Shown: positions 1 through 8,673, numbered from the stretch's first letter. The stretch is 36,552 bases of DNA from Rhodospirillaceae bacterium (GCA_002689465.1 NZGJ01000011.1:59414-95965); one strand, 5' to 3'. Program-made: numbers and translations. The notes: generated from the letters alone by a model not told the origin.

Positions 1-213
1 GAAGGGGCGGCTAAAACGTTGGCGGACGCACGGGTGAAATCGGCAATGATCGAGCTTCAACCGACGGATAACGAGCCGAATACGCGCGCCTGTGCATTGA
101 TTTTGGCGGCGATGGAAAGTGCCGGCTTCACCCTGCGGAAAACCGTTCGGACATCGCCTAACGGTTCCGACGACCCAGCGGTGAGTCCAACAAATAATTT
201 TTTCTATAAATGA
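1..213 (+). CDS. FkbM-family methyltransferase, C-terminal fragment (cut by window start)
   Basis: The reading frame is open from base 1 to the TGA at 211-213, so this is the tail of a gene that begins outside the window. The visible 70 residues fit the end of an FkbM-type SAM-dependent methyltransferase: an EGAAKTL segment (the 'leGa...tL' helix after the conserved acidic strand), then KSAMIELQP, a helix ending ESAGF, and a closing TNNFFYK like the usual TNyiF end. FkbM enzymes O-methylate sugars or polyketides, which suits the glycan island. The catalytic motif I is not in the window, so the family call rests on the C-terminal pattern alone. A TTG at 19 is an internal codon and not a believable start. 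Confidence 0.6.
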   Translation, partial: EGAAKTLADARVKSAMIELQPTDNEPNTRACALILAAMESAGFTLRKTVRTSPNGSDDPAVSPTNNFFYK

Positions 214-257
214 ACTCTGCCGATCAACGCAGCTCGGGTCGATCCGTCGTTTGACGA

Positions 258-2054
258 ATGATTGATTCAGCTAGAAAGGCGCTACGTCTGTTTTCAGATG
301 TCGCGGGCCTGGAAACCTATGTCATCTTTTTCCTAATGGTGTGCATAGCGTTTCTCGAAATGCTCAGCATCGGCCTGGTGGTGCCGCTCATACATGTGGT
401 TTTTTTCGACAGTAGCCAAGCGGCAGAATCTTCGTTCCTGCAGGAAGCTTTAACCGATCTGACGGGCGGACAGTCGATCAGTAGCATCGCCATAATTTTT
501 TGTGCAGTCTTCCTCTTGAAAAACATAGCAATCATCGGAATCAACTACTATACGAACTGGAAGATATTCAAATACTGGGCGTTCGGTATCCGTAGGCTGT
601 TCAGCGTCTATATGCATAAAAATATCGCATTTCACGCCCAAACTAACAGTTCGATCCTGCTGCGTAATTTGACGAATGGGATCGGCCAATCTTTTGAAGC
701 GGCGCGACAGGTCTTTATGATCTTTCTTGAATCGGTGCTGTCGGTCGCGGCAATTCTGGCCCTGCTATTGGTTGACCCGTTCATTACGCTGATTATGGGG
801 ACGGCGCTGGGCACCGGTTCGGTGATTTATTATTTTGTGATGTCGCCTAAATTCCGCTGGTGGGGTCAACGTGCGATCGCGATCGAAGCCGATGTCATAA
901 AATGGATTACGCAATCGCTCGACAACATCCTGTTCGCCAAAATTGGGCACAAGGAAGAAATGCTTGCGGGTAAGCTGGGCGCACTAACCTACGAACGCGC
1001 AAAGTTTGAATCCCGGACTGCCACATCTTTGCAAATTCCGAGGTTATTCCTCGAGACGATCGCCGTGATCTGCCTCGTCGTAATCGTTGGTGTGCTCCTG
1101 CTAAGCGGCCGTCCGACGCAGGACATGATTGCGACAATCGGGGTTTTCGGTATGGCCGCGCTGCGCCTCCTGCCGTCGCTCAACCGGCTTTTGAACGCTC
1201 TGTCGGAACTACGGAGGCGTTCGGCGTTTATAGATGAAATTTATGGCGATCTGTATTCCGATCCGAAATCCGTTGATACCCCGCTATCGCCATCGGCCCC
1301 GAGAAACTTCCGAAAATCGCTGCAACTCGACGATGTGCAATATTTCTATGACGACGGTGGAGACGAAAGGGGACTGAACGGGATTACGCTCACCGTCGAA
1401 CCCGGAGAAACGATTGGTATCGTCGGGCCATCCGGTGCGGGCAAGACAACACTTATCAATATTATTCTTGGTCTGCTGACTCCGCAGCAGGGCGCTGTTC
1501 AAGTGGATGGTAACGATATCGCAGACGATATTCGAAATTGGCAATCTCTGATTGGCTACGTGCCACAGGATTCATATCTGCTGGACGACACACTTGAGCG
1601 CAACATTTCCTTCACTTTCGGCGAAGAGGAAATTGTGGCAACCCGTATCGCAAACGCGGTTGATCTGGCCCATCTAGACGACGTAGTAAGGCAATTGCCC
1701 CAGGGACTTAAGACGGTCGTCGGCGAACACGGTACCAGGTTATCCGGGGGGCAGCGCCAAAGGATCGCCATCGCGCGGGCGCTATACGCGGACCCTGCAA
1801 TAATTGTGTTCGACGAGGCGACCTCGTCGCTCGATAACGAATCTGAAAACGAAGTGTCGCGCGCCATTCAAGGGCTTGCCGGCATGAAAACTATGCTCAT
1901 CATCGCTCATAGGCTTAGCACCATTCGCCACTGCGACCGCATCATCTACATGGAAGCCGGACAAATTTCGGACACCGGCGATTTCGATACTCTCTATGCT
2001 CGATGTACGCCATTCCGTGAACTCGTAGACCTCGGAAATCTCAAGGTCGACTGA
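258..2054 (+). CDS. ABC transporter, fused permease and ATPase (PglK/MsbA-type lipid-linked glycan flippase)
   Basis: A 598-residue half-transporter, as in MsbA and PglK. The N-terminal 320 residues hold about six hydrophobic helices, and the rest is the nucleotide-binding domain. Visible motifs are Walker A GPSGAGKTT at residues 390-398, the signature LSGGQ at 495-499, Walker B IIVFDE at 515-520 followed by the D-loop SSLD, and a switch histidine in IIAHRLST near 553. Proteins of this type move lipid-linked oligosaccharides or lipids across the inner membrane as homodimers. No Wzx flippase is visible here, so this is the best candidate for flipping the glycan made by the cluster (inference). 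ATG at 258 starts 44 bases after the upstream stop and lacks a strong Shine-Dalgarno sequence. Confidence 0.9.
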   Translation: MIDSARKALRLFSDVAGLETYVIFFLMVCIAFLEMLSIGLVVPLIHVVFFDSSQAAESSFLQEALTDLTGGQSISSIAIIFCAVFLLKNIAIIGINYYTNWKIFKYWAFGIRRLFSVYMHKNIAFHAQTNSSILLRNLTNGIGQSFEAARQVFMIFLESVLSVAAILALLLVDPFITLIMGTALGTGSVIYYFVMSPKFRWWGQRAIAIEADVIKWITQSLDNILFAKIGHKEEMLAGKLGALTYERAKFESRTATSLQIPRLFLETIAVICLVVIVGVLLLSGRPTQDMIATIGVFGMAALRLLPSLNRLLNALSELRRRSAFIDEIYGDLYSDPKSVDTPLSPSAPRNFRKSLQLDDVQYFYDDGGDERGLNGITLTVEPGETIGIVGPSGAGKTTLINIILGLLTPQQGAVQVDGNDIADDIRNWQSLIGYVPQDSYLLDDTLERNISFTFGEEEIVATRIANAVDLAHLDDVVRQLPQGLKTVVGEHGTRLSGGQRQRIAIARALYADPAIIVFDEATSSLDNESENEVSRAIQGLAGMKTMLIIAHRLSTIRHCDRIIYMEAGQISDTGDFDTLYARCTPFRELVDLGNLKVD

Positions 2055-2066
2055 CCGTAGGCCCCA

Positions 2067-2876
2067 ATGAAGTTATCGATTTCCAATATTGCGTTACCCG
2101 CCTTCGAACATGACGATTTTCTGCCGCGCCTTGCGATGCTTGGACTGAGCGGCCTCGAGGTGGCACCCAGCCGTCGTTGGCGCAATACATGGCAAGAGCT
2201 CCGTGCGACGGATGTGGCGGCATATCGACAAGCGATCGAGACTGCGGGCCTGGAGGTTGTTGGCCTGCATTCCCTCCTTTTCGATCATCAGGAACTCGAA
2301 TTATTCGGGACTACTGAGCAGCGCAACGATCTGCTCGCTTTTTTCGCCCATCTGTCGGCTGTTTGCCGCGACCTTGGCGGCAGAACGCTGATTTGGGGTG
2401 GGGGTAGGCACCGCGGCGCGGTAGAACCCAAAGAGGCGGTTGACCGGACGGTTGAATTTTTTGGCGCCCTTGCGGACCGGATAGACGCGCACGGAACGTG
2501 CTTTTGCATAGAACCGCTCGGTGCGAACGACACAGATTTCGTTCATTCCGTGTTCGATTCCCTCGACATCGTAGGTGCGGTCGACCGGGCTTCGCTCAAG
2601 GTTCAGATCGATGCCAAGGCTCTGTATGACAACGACGAATTCGACATCGTGGCGTTTCGCGCCGGTGCCCATGCACTTGTCCACTATCACGCGAATGAAC
2701 CCGGGCTCGAGGTTCTTGGGGCCTCGGGAAAGATTGATCACCATGCAGCGGGCAATTATCTCCGGGAAATCGACTATGACGGATACGTTTCAATCGAGCA
2801 GAAAATGATTGGACCGGAGAACCCATTGTCGGCAATAGAACAGAGCGTCTCACTGCTGAAGGAGGCGTACGGATGA
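2067..2876 (+). CDS. Sugar phosphate isomerase/epimerase (xylose isomerase-like TIM barrel)
   Basis: A 269-residue protein with the layout of the AP-endonuclease-2/xylose-isomerase-like TIM-barrel family: an opening strand KLSISNIALPAF, then GLSGLEVAPS, GLEVVGLHSLLFD, FCIEPLG, LKVQIDAKALYD, LVHYHANEPG and YDGYVSIEQKM. The acidic and histidine residues in IEPLG, QIDAK and HYHANE sit where this family binds its divalent metal. Members isomerise, epimerise or dehydrate sugars and inositols, and the substrate cannot be read from sequence. It starts 12 bases after the ABC gene and its stop overlaps the next gene's ATG by 4 bases, so it is probably cotranscribed with the SDR and acts on the same sugar (inference). 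Confidence 0.82.
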   Translation: MKLSISNIALPAFEHDDFLPRLAMLGLSGLEVAPSRRWRNTWQELRATDVAAYRQAIETAGLEVVGLHSLLFDHQELELFGTTEQRNDLLAFFAHLSAVCRDLGGRTLIWGGGRHRGAVEPKEAVDRTVEFFGALADRIDAHGTCFCIEPLGANDTDFVHSVFDSLDIVGAVDRASLKVQIDAKALYDNDEFDIVAFRAGAHALVHYHANEPGLEVLGASGKIDHHAAGNYLREIDYDGYVSIEQKMIGPENPLSAIEQSVSLLKEAYG

Positions 2877-3646
2877 GTTCTGATTTCACGCGGCCGGATT
2901 GGGTACCGCAACTGCCCCGGGGAAAACGCGTTCTCGTGGCCGGGGCCACCGGGGGGCTTGGCGCCGCTATTGTCTCCATGTTGCTTGAAGGGCCCGATTG
3001 CGTCATCGGTGCACACGGGTCGTCGCGGATATTTGAAGTCGAAGACGGTCGGGTTATTCCCCTGCAAGCCGAGTTCGTCGATGAAGAAAGTTGTTCGGCG
3101 ATGGTCGAAGATTTTTGCGAACGGGCCGGTGGAATTGACGCTCTCGTCGTCCTGTCAGGGGCAATTCGGTTCAGCGGCCACTGGAATGATATGACCGGTG
3201 CGGATTGGGAACGCGAAATTGCGATCAATCTGAACCAGCCGGCATTCCTCGCCCGGGCGGCGCTGCGGCGGATGAAATCACAGGGGACCGGCGGTCGTAT
3301 CCTGTTGACGGGCACGGAATCCGCGCTGCATGGTGGCAGCCCGACATCTTTTCCATACGCGGTCGCAAAGCGCGGCACCGAGGCGATGGTTCAGGGCCTT
3401 GCACGCGAGGGCGCCCCCGACGGGATTCTCGTGAACGGGGTGCGCTTTGGGTTTATCGAAAGCGGGTTTCACCAACGGTGGCACAACCGGACCGACGCGG
3501 AGATGACGGAACGGGCCGAGCTCGTGCCGCTAAAACGCGGGGGCCATCCGGATGAAGCGGCGGCGTTGATGATCTATCTTATGTCGGATTGGAGTGCCTT
3601 TATTACTGGCCAAATGTTCCCCCTTACGGGCGGCGACTGGCTCTAG
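2873..3646 (+). CDS. SDR-family NAD(P)-dependent oxidoreductase
   Basis: A 257-residue classical short-chain dehydrogenase. The cofactor motif GATGGLG lies at residues 24-30, an LSGAIRF segment stands in place of the usual NNAG, a serine-containing strand ends LLTGTESA, and the catalytic Y162-x3-K166 (YAVAK) follows. The C-terminus FPLTGGDWL matches the usual 'dGG' ending. Such enzymes oxidise or reduce sugar hydroxyl/keto groups. The ATGA overlap with the TIM-barrel gene suggests translational coupling and a shared pathway, possibly keto-sugar formation followed by isomerisation (inference). Its stop codon lies in CTAG at 3643-3646, which is also read as TAG on the other strand by the convergent methyltransferase gene. 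Confidence 0.88.
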   Translation: MSSDFTRPDWVPQLPRGKRVLVAGATGGLGAAIVSMLLEGPDCVIGAHGSSRIFEVEDGRVIPLQAEFVDEESCSAMVEDFCERAGGIDALVVLSGAIRFSGHWNDMTGADWEREIAINLNQPAFLARAALRRMKSQGTGGRILLTGTESALHGGSPTSFPYAVAKRGTEAMVQGLAREGAPDGILVNGVRFGFIESGFHQRWHNRTDAEMTERAELVPLKRGGHPDEAAALMIYLMSDWSAFITGQMFPLTGGDWL

Positions 3647-4614
3647 GATCCGGGGTTAAAACGGCTCTGCGGCAGCGCTGCGCTGTAAACGTTTCGATCC
3701 TTATGACGATTCTCGAATTCGGGCCTGTTATTCGCGTAGGCGGCGGTAAGCGCTTCACGTGCGGACTGTTCGGCGGCGGTGTCCCCGCTAACCACTGCAT
3801 CAGCAAGGACCAGAGCTTCCGGTGCGAGCTCGGCAAGTCGCAAACGGTGGGCAAGCCATTCGTTAAGATACAAGCCACGTTCGTTGTCCGCCGTTGGCGG
3901 CATCATCGGCGCAAGACTGTTTTCCGGATCGCGCACCAGAACATGGATGCCGTTTAGCCATGTTGCTTCGAATGCCGCTTTTTCCGTGGATGCCAGATTG
4001 GCAGGATGGTCAGTGCTATATGAATCGAAAGCCAGTCGGTATTCGGGGAACGCGAGAAGAAAATCCCGGGTCGACCAGCGGACATCCGGGTAATTGGCAT
4101 CGTCAATGATGATCACGGCGTTTTCATGCAGAAACGGTTGCGCGAGCGTGAGGCAGATGAGTTGGCTACGGTAATCGTGTGGTCCGTCAACAAGATAGAT
4201 CCCGACGCGTCGGTCGCAGATGTGGTTGCCAAGTGATTCAAGCGCGACTTCGAAATCGCTGTTGATCAGTTCGGCGTTCCGGGCGCCGAACCGGTTGATG
4301 CGTTCATCAACGATCGCGCGGTTCTTGCCACCGGGGTCGAGCGTGGCAAAATTGTCGACTCCGAAACAGGCGAGGCCTGGTGCCTCGAGCGCCGTTGAAA
4401 CCAGGGTGAGACCCCGGAACACGCCAATTTCGAGATAGCAAGCGCCGGGAACATCTTCGTAAATTTTTGCCAGCCGCTGCAACAATCCGACGGTCCGCGC
4501 ACCCGAGAGACCGGACAGGCCTTCGGATTGCCTGTCGGTCAAATGACCGTCACGCTCAGTTTCGTGGATTGCATCAAAAATTTTCTGGTTCGTAATCGAA
4601 TTGGCGTTGGACAT
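3643..4614 (-). CDS. Class I SAM-dependent methyltransferase (Methyltransf_24/CmcI-like)
   Basis: A 323-residue protein. The SAM-binding motif I is LEIGVFRG at residues 61-68, followed by FGVDNF. A DGPHDY motif at 143-148 and IIDDAN around 169-174 match the acidic and histidine signature of the Methyltransf_24/cephalosporin-hydroxylase-like group, which often methylates sugars in glycan clusters. The last 100 residues are helical and have no recognised domain. It is the only - strand gene in the first 32 kb, so it must have its own promoter in the 83-base divergent gap before 4698. GAGGA lies 3 bases before its ATG. It converges on the SDR with a 4-base overlap. The substrate is unknown. Confidence 0.75.
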   Translation of the reverse strand: MSNANSITNQKIFDAIHETERDGHLTDRQSEGLSGLSGARTVGLLQRLAKIYEDVPGACYLEIGVFRGLTLVSTALEAPGLACFGVDNFATLDPGGKNRAIVDERINRFGARNAELINSDFEVALESLGNHICDRRVGIYLVDGPHDYRSQLICLTLAQPFLHENAVIIIDDANYPDVRWSTRDFLLAFPEYRLAFDSYSTDHPANLASTEKAAFEATWLNGIHVLVRDPENSLAPMMPPTADNERGLYLNEWLAHRLRLAELAPEALVLADAVVSGDTAAEQSAREALTAAYANNRPEFENRHKDRNVYSAALPQSRFNPGS

Positions 4615-4697
4615 TTTTCCTCACGGTAGCTTGAAAAGCGCCGAAACATGACACACGCAAGCTCAGCATTGAACCATTTTTCAAGACTCTGGATACA

Positions 4698-6326
4698 ATG
4701 ACAATCTTGTTACGCCAACCGTCGAATCTGCCGCCGTCAGACCGCTATGACCAGTGGCTAGCAATCGGGGGCATCGATCCGTCAGTACTGGACCTTCCGG
4801 CGACGCGAATGATGCCGAATGCTGCGGGCGCGCTTGAACACGCGTTCGAGGATTGCCGCGAACTTTGGTGGAGTATCGGCCGTGTTTTGGCAGGCCAGCC
4901 AACGGCTGAAATCTCGCATGCAGCTGCATGTGCGTCTTTCGGGTCCGATTTCGGGCTGATGCTTGCATGGGATCACCTGGTGCGATCGGCATCTGCCGAC
5001 AGGACTGTGACACTTGCGGTCTGTGATGACCCGCATCTCTTTCGGCATCTGTCGGAAATCCCGGGAGTAGACGCCGGGCGAAGGCCCGGAGTCCGGGTTC
5101 GATGCCTGCTTTCCGGCGCCCGTGGGCTCGTTGCCCGCGTATCCGTCGGCCTGCGCGTCGCATGGGCCGCCCTGGCGTGCCGCAATGATCGTGCGGTTTG
5201 CACGCCCGGTGCGCCCGCACTGATCGTTTATGGCCACCCAGGCAGTAGGGCCGACGGATACGACATCTATTTTGGTGATCTTCTTGCCCGTTTTCCCGAT
5301 GTCTGGCGGGTGCTGCATACCGATTGCGGGCTGAAGAGCGCACGCGAACTTACCGGCGGCGAGCGAACGGTCAGCCTGCACGCCTGGGGCAATCCGCTTT
5401 ACGCGATTTTTGGCCTGCCGTGGATGCGTTGGCGACCGGTGCCCGGTGGCCCCCTGTGCCGGGAATATGCCTGGTTGATTCGCCGCTCTGCGGTCGTCGA
5501 GAATAGCGGCGGCGGGCCTGCGATCAACCGGTGGCAGCAGCACTGCCAGGCTAGGTGGCTGGATGCCGCACGGCCACGCGCCGTTGCCTGGCCGTGGGAG
5601 AATTTTTCATGGGAGCGCGCTCTGGTTAGGGCTGCTCGCGCCAAAGGCGTCGTCACCACGGGGTATCAACATACCGTGATCGGGCCGCATCAGTTTAACT
5701 ACTCCGTTAACTGTAATCCTGACGGGTCCGCCTCGGTACCCGATAAGATCGCGGCCGATGGGCCCGCCTACCGTCAGGAGATGATCGACTGGGGTCTTGC
5801 CGAGGAGCGTGTCGTAGACGGTGGGTCGTTCCGTATTACCGAGCCTACCCGCCACATGTCACCTGCCGCCGATGCGCCGGTTTATATGGCGCTTTCCGCC
5901 AATCTTAAAATTGCCAACCGCCAGATGGATATCGCGCGGCGGATCGCGGGCGGTGGAATGAAGGTAGTCATTAAACAACACCCCATGTATCCGGTATCGT
6001 TCGCCGAAACCGAAAATCTGTCGCGGACCGAAACATCTATGGCTGAATTTCGGAAGCTGTCCTGCGTGATCTATTGCACCGGTGCTAGCGCATTAGACGC
6101 GCTGCTTGCCGGTTTACCCAGCGTTCGGCTCAGATTCGCCGATCAGGTGTCGATTGACGTATTGCCGAAAAACATCGGCGGGGCTGTGGCGGATACCGAC
6201 GGGATATTCGATTTTGTGAACAATCCGGCTAAACCGCCGGAAATTGTCTGGCGAGATATGTTTTCGCCTGTCGATTACGGCATATGGGCCAGTCTTCTGA
6301 AGACGACGGTCGATCTACGCCCATAG
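4698..6326 (+). CDS. Putative GT-B-fold surface-carbohydrate glycosyltransferase
   Basis: A 542-residue soluble protein. Three C-terminal clusters point to a GT-B-type transferase: WPWENFSWE at residues 298-306, GYQHTVIGPH at 322-331, and KQHP at 426-429, like the KxHP element of capsule KpsS/KpsC-like and sialyltransferase-like enzymes. CTGASALDALLAGLPSV then resembles a nucleotide-sugar-binding helix. The overall pattern recalls the leptospiral LIC13510-type surface carbohydrate biosynthesis family (TIGR04326); that match is from memory and not a search. The first 250 residues show no motif I recognise. It is divergent from the methyltransferase at 4614, with an 83-base gap. Donor and acceptor are unknown. 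Confidence 0.6.
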   Translation: MTILLRQPSNLPPSDRYDQWLAIGGIDPSVLDLPATRMMPNAAGALEHAFEDCRELWWSIGRVLAGQPTAEISHAAACASFGSDFGLMLAWDHLVRSASADRTVTLAVCDDPHLFRHLSEIPGVDAGRRPGVRVRCLLSGARGLVARVSVGLRVAWAALACRNDRAVCTPGAPALIVYGHPGSRADGYDIYFGDLLARFPDVWRVLHTDCGLKSARELTGGERTVSLHAWGNPLYAIFGLPWMRWRPVPGGPLCREYAWLIRRSAVVENSGGGPAINRWQQHCQARWLDAARPRAVAWPWENFSWERALVRAARAKGVVTTGYQHTVIGPHQFNYSVNCNPDGSASVPDKIAADGPAYRQEMIDWGLAEERVVDGGSFRITEPTRHMSPAADAPVYMALSANLKIANRQMDIARRIAGGGMKVVIKQHPMYPVSFAETENLSRTETSMAEFRKLSCVIYCTGASALDALLAGLPSVRLRFADQVSIDVLPKNIGGAVADTDGIFDFVNNPAKPPEIVWRDMFSPVDYGIWASLLKTTVDLRP

Positions 6327-6333
6327 CGAGATC

Positions 6334-6492
6334 ATGGGTCTTCATGATTTAACAAGAGCGTTCAGCGCTCGCACGATAGGTTGGAATATGGTAGCCAAGC
6401 AGTCAGAATTGGGTGCTGCGAACTGCAGCCCCGGCACACCGGCTATCGGATCGAATACAGCATCGGTGAACAGAGGTTTCCGCATTGACTAA
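6334..6492 (+). CDS. Possible small ORF (52 aa) just upstream of the radical SAM gene
   Basis: An ATG at 6334, seven bases after the stop of the GT-B-like gene, opens a 52-codon frame ending in TAA at 6490-6492. The end lies 8 bases inside the radical SAM gene (TTG start at 6485). The peptide ends VNRGFRID, contains one cysteine in ANCSPGTP, and has no clear signal or membrane segment. The tight placement is what one expects of a coupled operon gene. Several codons (TTA, ATA, AGA) are uncommon in neighbouring genes and third-position GC looks only about average, so it may be chance. No function is assigned. Confidence 0.25.
   Translation: MGLHDLTRAFSARTIGWNMVAKQSELGAANCSPGTPAIGSNTASVNRGFRID
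6472..6476 (+). promoter_or_regulatory. Ribosome binding site deciding the TTG start of the radical SAM gene
   Basis: AGAGG lies 8 bases before TTG at 6485. In this frame a TGA at 6467-6469 closes everything upstream, and no ATG or GTG lies between it and the TTG. The TTG is therefore the only start that keeps the N-terminal cysteine at residue 6. Confidence 0.55.
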
Positions 6493-7714
6493 ATTTATCT
6501 GCAAGCATCCCTGGGCACATTTCGAGGTGAATAACCCGAACGGTAACGTCACGATGTGCTGCAACAACGATACCGTTCTGGGTAACGTCAACGAGCAGCC
6601 GATTGAAGAGATCTGGAACGGTGACGGCTTCACCCGGATGCGCAAACGCATGGTCGAAGAGGGGGCGCATGCGTTCTGTCCCCATACATGTCCGGTGCTT
6701 CAGGGCGGCAAGAAATACGAGAATCTTGACTGGTACAAGGATCTCGATCCTGAGGGTCCGATCCGGATAAACGCCGAAGAGAATGAAGCCGAATACACCG
6801 AGCAGAAAACGGTTCTTGCTTCCAAGCCGCGCTGGGTCCGGTTTACCTATTCCTATGCCTGCAATCTCGATTGCTATCACTGCTATCAGCGCGAAGATGC
6901 GACCCTTAGCTATAAATTACCCGAAGATTTCATGGCGCAGCTGCCGGAATACGTCGAGACCGCTCAGATTGTTTATCCGTTTGGCGGAGAGCCGTTTTTC
7001 TTCTCGCCGGTTATCGAGTTTCTCGGAGATCACAACGCCAATACCGAAACGCGTTTCTTTCTGATTACCAACGCGACGCTGTTGACCGATAAGGTTTTCG
7101 ATATCCTGAACCGGTTGCCGATCAGCACGATGGCTGCATCGCTCGATGCGGCCAACGCGCTGAGCTTCGATCTGCTTCGCGTGCGCGGCCGTAATGCGAA
7201 CTGGGAACAGGTTATGGTCAATCTTGGGAAATTGTCGGATCTCAAGAAACGCAAAGGCTTTGAATTTACGGTCGCGATGACGCTGAATAGCGTGAACGCG
7301 CTTGAAATAGATGAATTTGTCGATCTCGCTCTTGGGTTTGATGCCGAACCCCTGATCATGCTGGTTGCAAATCCGTATCAGACAGGGGAGTTTCAGAAGA
7401 AATTCCTGACGTTTACGGACAAACAGTTCTCCGAAATGGAGCGTCAGATAGAAGCTGGCCTGGAAAAAGTTCGTGCACGCGGCTTTGCCGACGCGGAGGT
7501 TTGTCTCGAACAGCTCGCGCTTCATCTAAAACTTCACCGGGACGGCGACAACGACCCGCTTCGGTTCGTCACCAAGAGGGCGGCCCGCAAGGTATTCAAG
7601 CATTTGCCGGAACAGATACAGGATCCGCTTCGCCGGGTCGTCCAGAAACGCCGCCATAACGCAATGGACCGTGCCAAACGCGATACGGAGCGTTTTCTCG
7701 ATGGTAAACCCTGA
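6485..7714 (+). CDS. Radical SAM protein with N-terminal SPASM-like Fe-S domain
   Basis: A 409-residue protein. The radical SAM motif CNLDCYHC (C126-x3-C130-x2-C133) binds the catalytic 4Fe-4S cluster, and the following YPFGGEPFF segment supplies the 'GGEP' SAM-binding strand. A second cysteine set precedes it: C6 in CKHPW, C25-C26, a GNV...EIWN segment at 33-45, and C65-x3-C69. This is the typical content of a SPASM/auxiliary-cluster domain (C-x-x-PW...CC...GN...IW...C-x-x-x-C), but here it lies before rather than after the radical SAM barrel. The C-terminus is basic and helical. Related enzymes in glycan loci are poorly characterised, and the substrate could be a sugar or a lipid. It overlaps the next methyltransferase gene. 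Confidence 0.85.
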   Translation: MTKFICKHPWAHFEVNNPNGNVTMCCNNDTVLGNVNEQPIEEIWNGDGFTRMRKRMVEEGAHAFCPHTCPVLQGGKKYENLDWYKDLDPEGPIRINAEENEAEYTEQKTVLASKPRWVRFTYSYACNLDCYHCYQREDATLSYKLPEDFMAQLPEYVETAQIVYPFGGEPFFFSPVIEFLGDHNANTETRFFLITNATLLTDKVFDILNRLPISTMAASLDAANALSFDLLRVRGRNANWEQVMVNLGKLSDLKKRKGFEFTVAMTLNSVNALEIDEFVDLALGFDAEPLIMLVANPYQTGEFQKKFLTFTDKQFSEMERQIEAGLEKVRARGFADAEVCLEQLALHLKLHRDGDNDPLRFVTKRAARKVFKHLPEQIQDPLRRVVQKRRHNAMDRAKRDTERFLDGKP

Positions 7715-8633
7715 CGCGCCAGCCTCGATGACGGAGGAGCCGACGAAAAGCGACATCCAGCATTTTTGGAAGACCGTCTACAGGACGGCCTATACGGAGC
7801 ACGATTCCGGATTGACCCGTGACGCCCTGCTGGAAGCCATCGATCAGCTGGAAGATATGTTCAATTTTCGGGAACATATGGCAACTGTCGAAATGGATCT
7901 TTCGGCGCTCGCCGGACTGAGCGTACTCGAGGTCGGGTCCGGCGCCGGTGGACATTCGGCAATGTTTGCGCGCCACGGCGCACAGATGACCAGTTGTGAT
8001 CTTACGGACGTGCGCGCCGCCGAAACACAACGCAAATTCGATCTGTTGGGCAGTATGGTGGAGGGCTGCAACGCAATGCAGGCCGACGCGGAGAATCTGC
8101 CTTTTGCCGATAACGCCTTTGATATCGTTTATTCGAACGGGGTTCTGCATCACACCAACGATACCGACCAGGCAATCGCTGAAGTGTACCGGGTTCTAAA
8201 GCCAGGAGGGCGGGTCGTCATCATGCTCTATTGCAAAAACTCGTTCGATTACTGGTTCAATTTCTGGTTCTGTCGTGGCCTGCTGTGCGGTGCGATGTTC
8301 CGATCGCGGAACTGGTTGGGGCATGCATCTGAATGGATCGGGAGTAGCGAGCAAAAGGCGGTCAACCCGATCACCCGTTGCTACACCGGTGGCGAGATTC
8401 GCCGCATGTTCACAAAATTCGATAAACTCGCTTTCCGGAAATCGGAATTTTATTTCTATCTTATTCCCAAGCTTGGCAGGCTTTACCGCCGCTGGCAGAT
8501 CAAACATTACGGGACGCACCCTGGCGGCTCAATCGTCTACGGCGAGCCGTGGCCCATCTGGTCGCCGCTCGAACACTGGTTGGGCAAGCGCCTAGGCTGG
8601 GCGTGGTATATCTCTGCCGAAAAGAAAATATGA
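7701..8633 (+). CDS. Class I SAM-dependent methyltransferase (Methyltransf_11 type)
   Basis: About 310 residues. Motif I is VLEVGSGAGGHS, followed by an acidic strand end (SCDLTD), motif II DIVYSNGVLHH, and LKPGGRVVIMLY. This is the standard order for ubiE/Methyltransf_11-like enzymes. A tryptophan- and aromatic-rich C-terminal third (about residues 180-310) lies outside the core fold and could bind a lipid or membrane substrate. I prefer ATG 7701, with GGAG ten bases upstream and a 14-base overlap with the radical SAM gene. GTG 7671 would lengthen it by 10 residues inside that gene, and ATG 7728 is also possible. The overlap suggests the two enzymes modify the same molecule (inference). Confidence 0.82.
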   Translation: MVNPDAPASMTEEPTKSDIQHFWKTVYRTAYTEHDSGLTRDALLEAIDQLEDMFNFREHMATVEMDLSALAGLSVLEVGSGAGGHSAMFARHGAQMTSCDLTDVRAAETQRKFDLLGSMVEGCNAMQADAENLPFADNAFDIVYSNGVLHHTNDTDQAIAEVYRVLKPGGRVVIMLYCKNSFDYWFNFWFCRGLLCGAMFRSRNWLGHASEWIGSSEQKAVNPITRCYTGGEIRRMFTKFDKLAFRKSEFYFYLIPKLGRLYRRWQIKHYGTHPGGSIVYGEPWPIWSPLEHWLGKRLGWAWYISAEKKI

Positions 8634-8673
8634 TACTGCCTCAACTTCTAACCACCCGAGTGTCAGAATTCAC

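Noticed and set aside
2596-3378. 260-codon - strand ORF opposite the isomerase and SDR genes
   Set aside because: It crosses two genes with clear family motifs on the + strand and its own product shows no domain. It is a shadow of GC-rich codon positions.
4669-4697. TTGAAC-17-GATACA as a promoter before the GT-B-like gene
   Set aside because: The -10 would touch the ATG, leaving no leader, and transcription would start inside the gene.
4681-5543. Two long - strand ORFs (220 and 253 codons) opposite the GT-B-like gene
   Set aside because: They overlap each other in different frames and give Arg/Pro/Gly-rich low-complexity products, typical of antisense shadows.
6356-6370. GAGCG/CGCTC hairpin as a terminator after the GT-B-like gene
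   Set aside because: The stem is only 5 bases, has no T run, and lies inside the possible small ORF.
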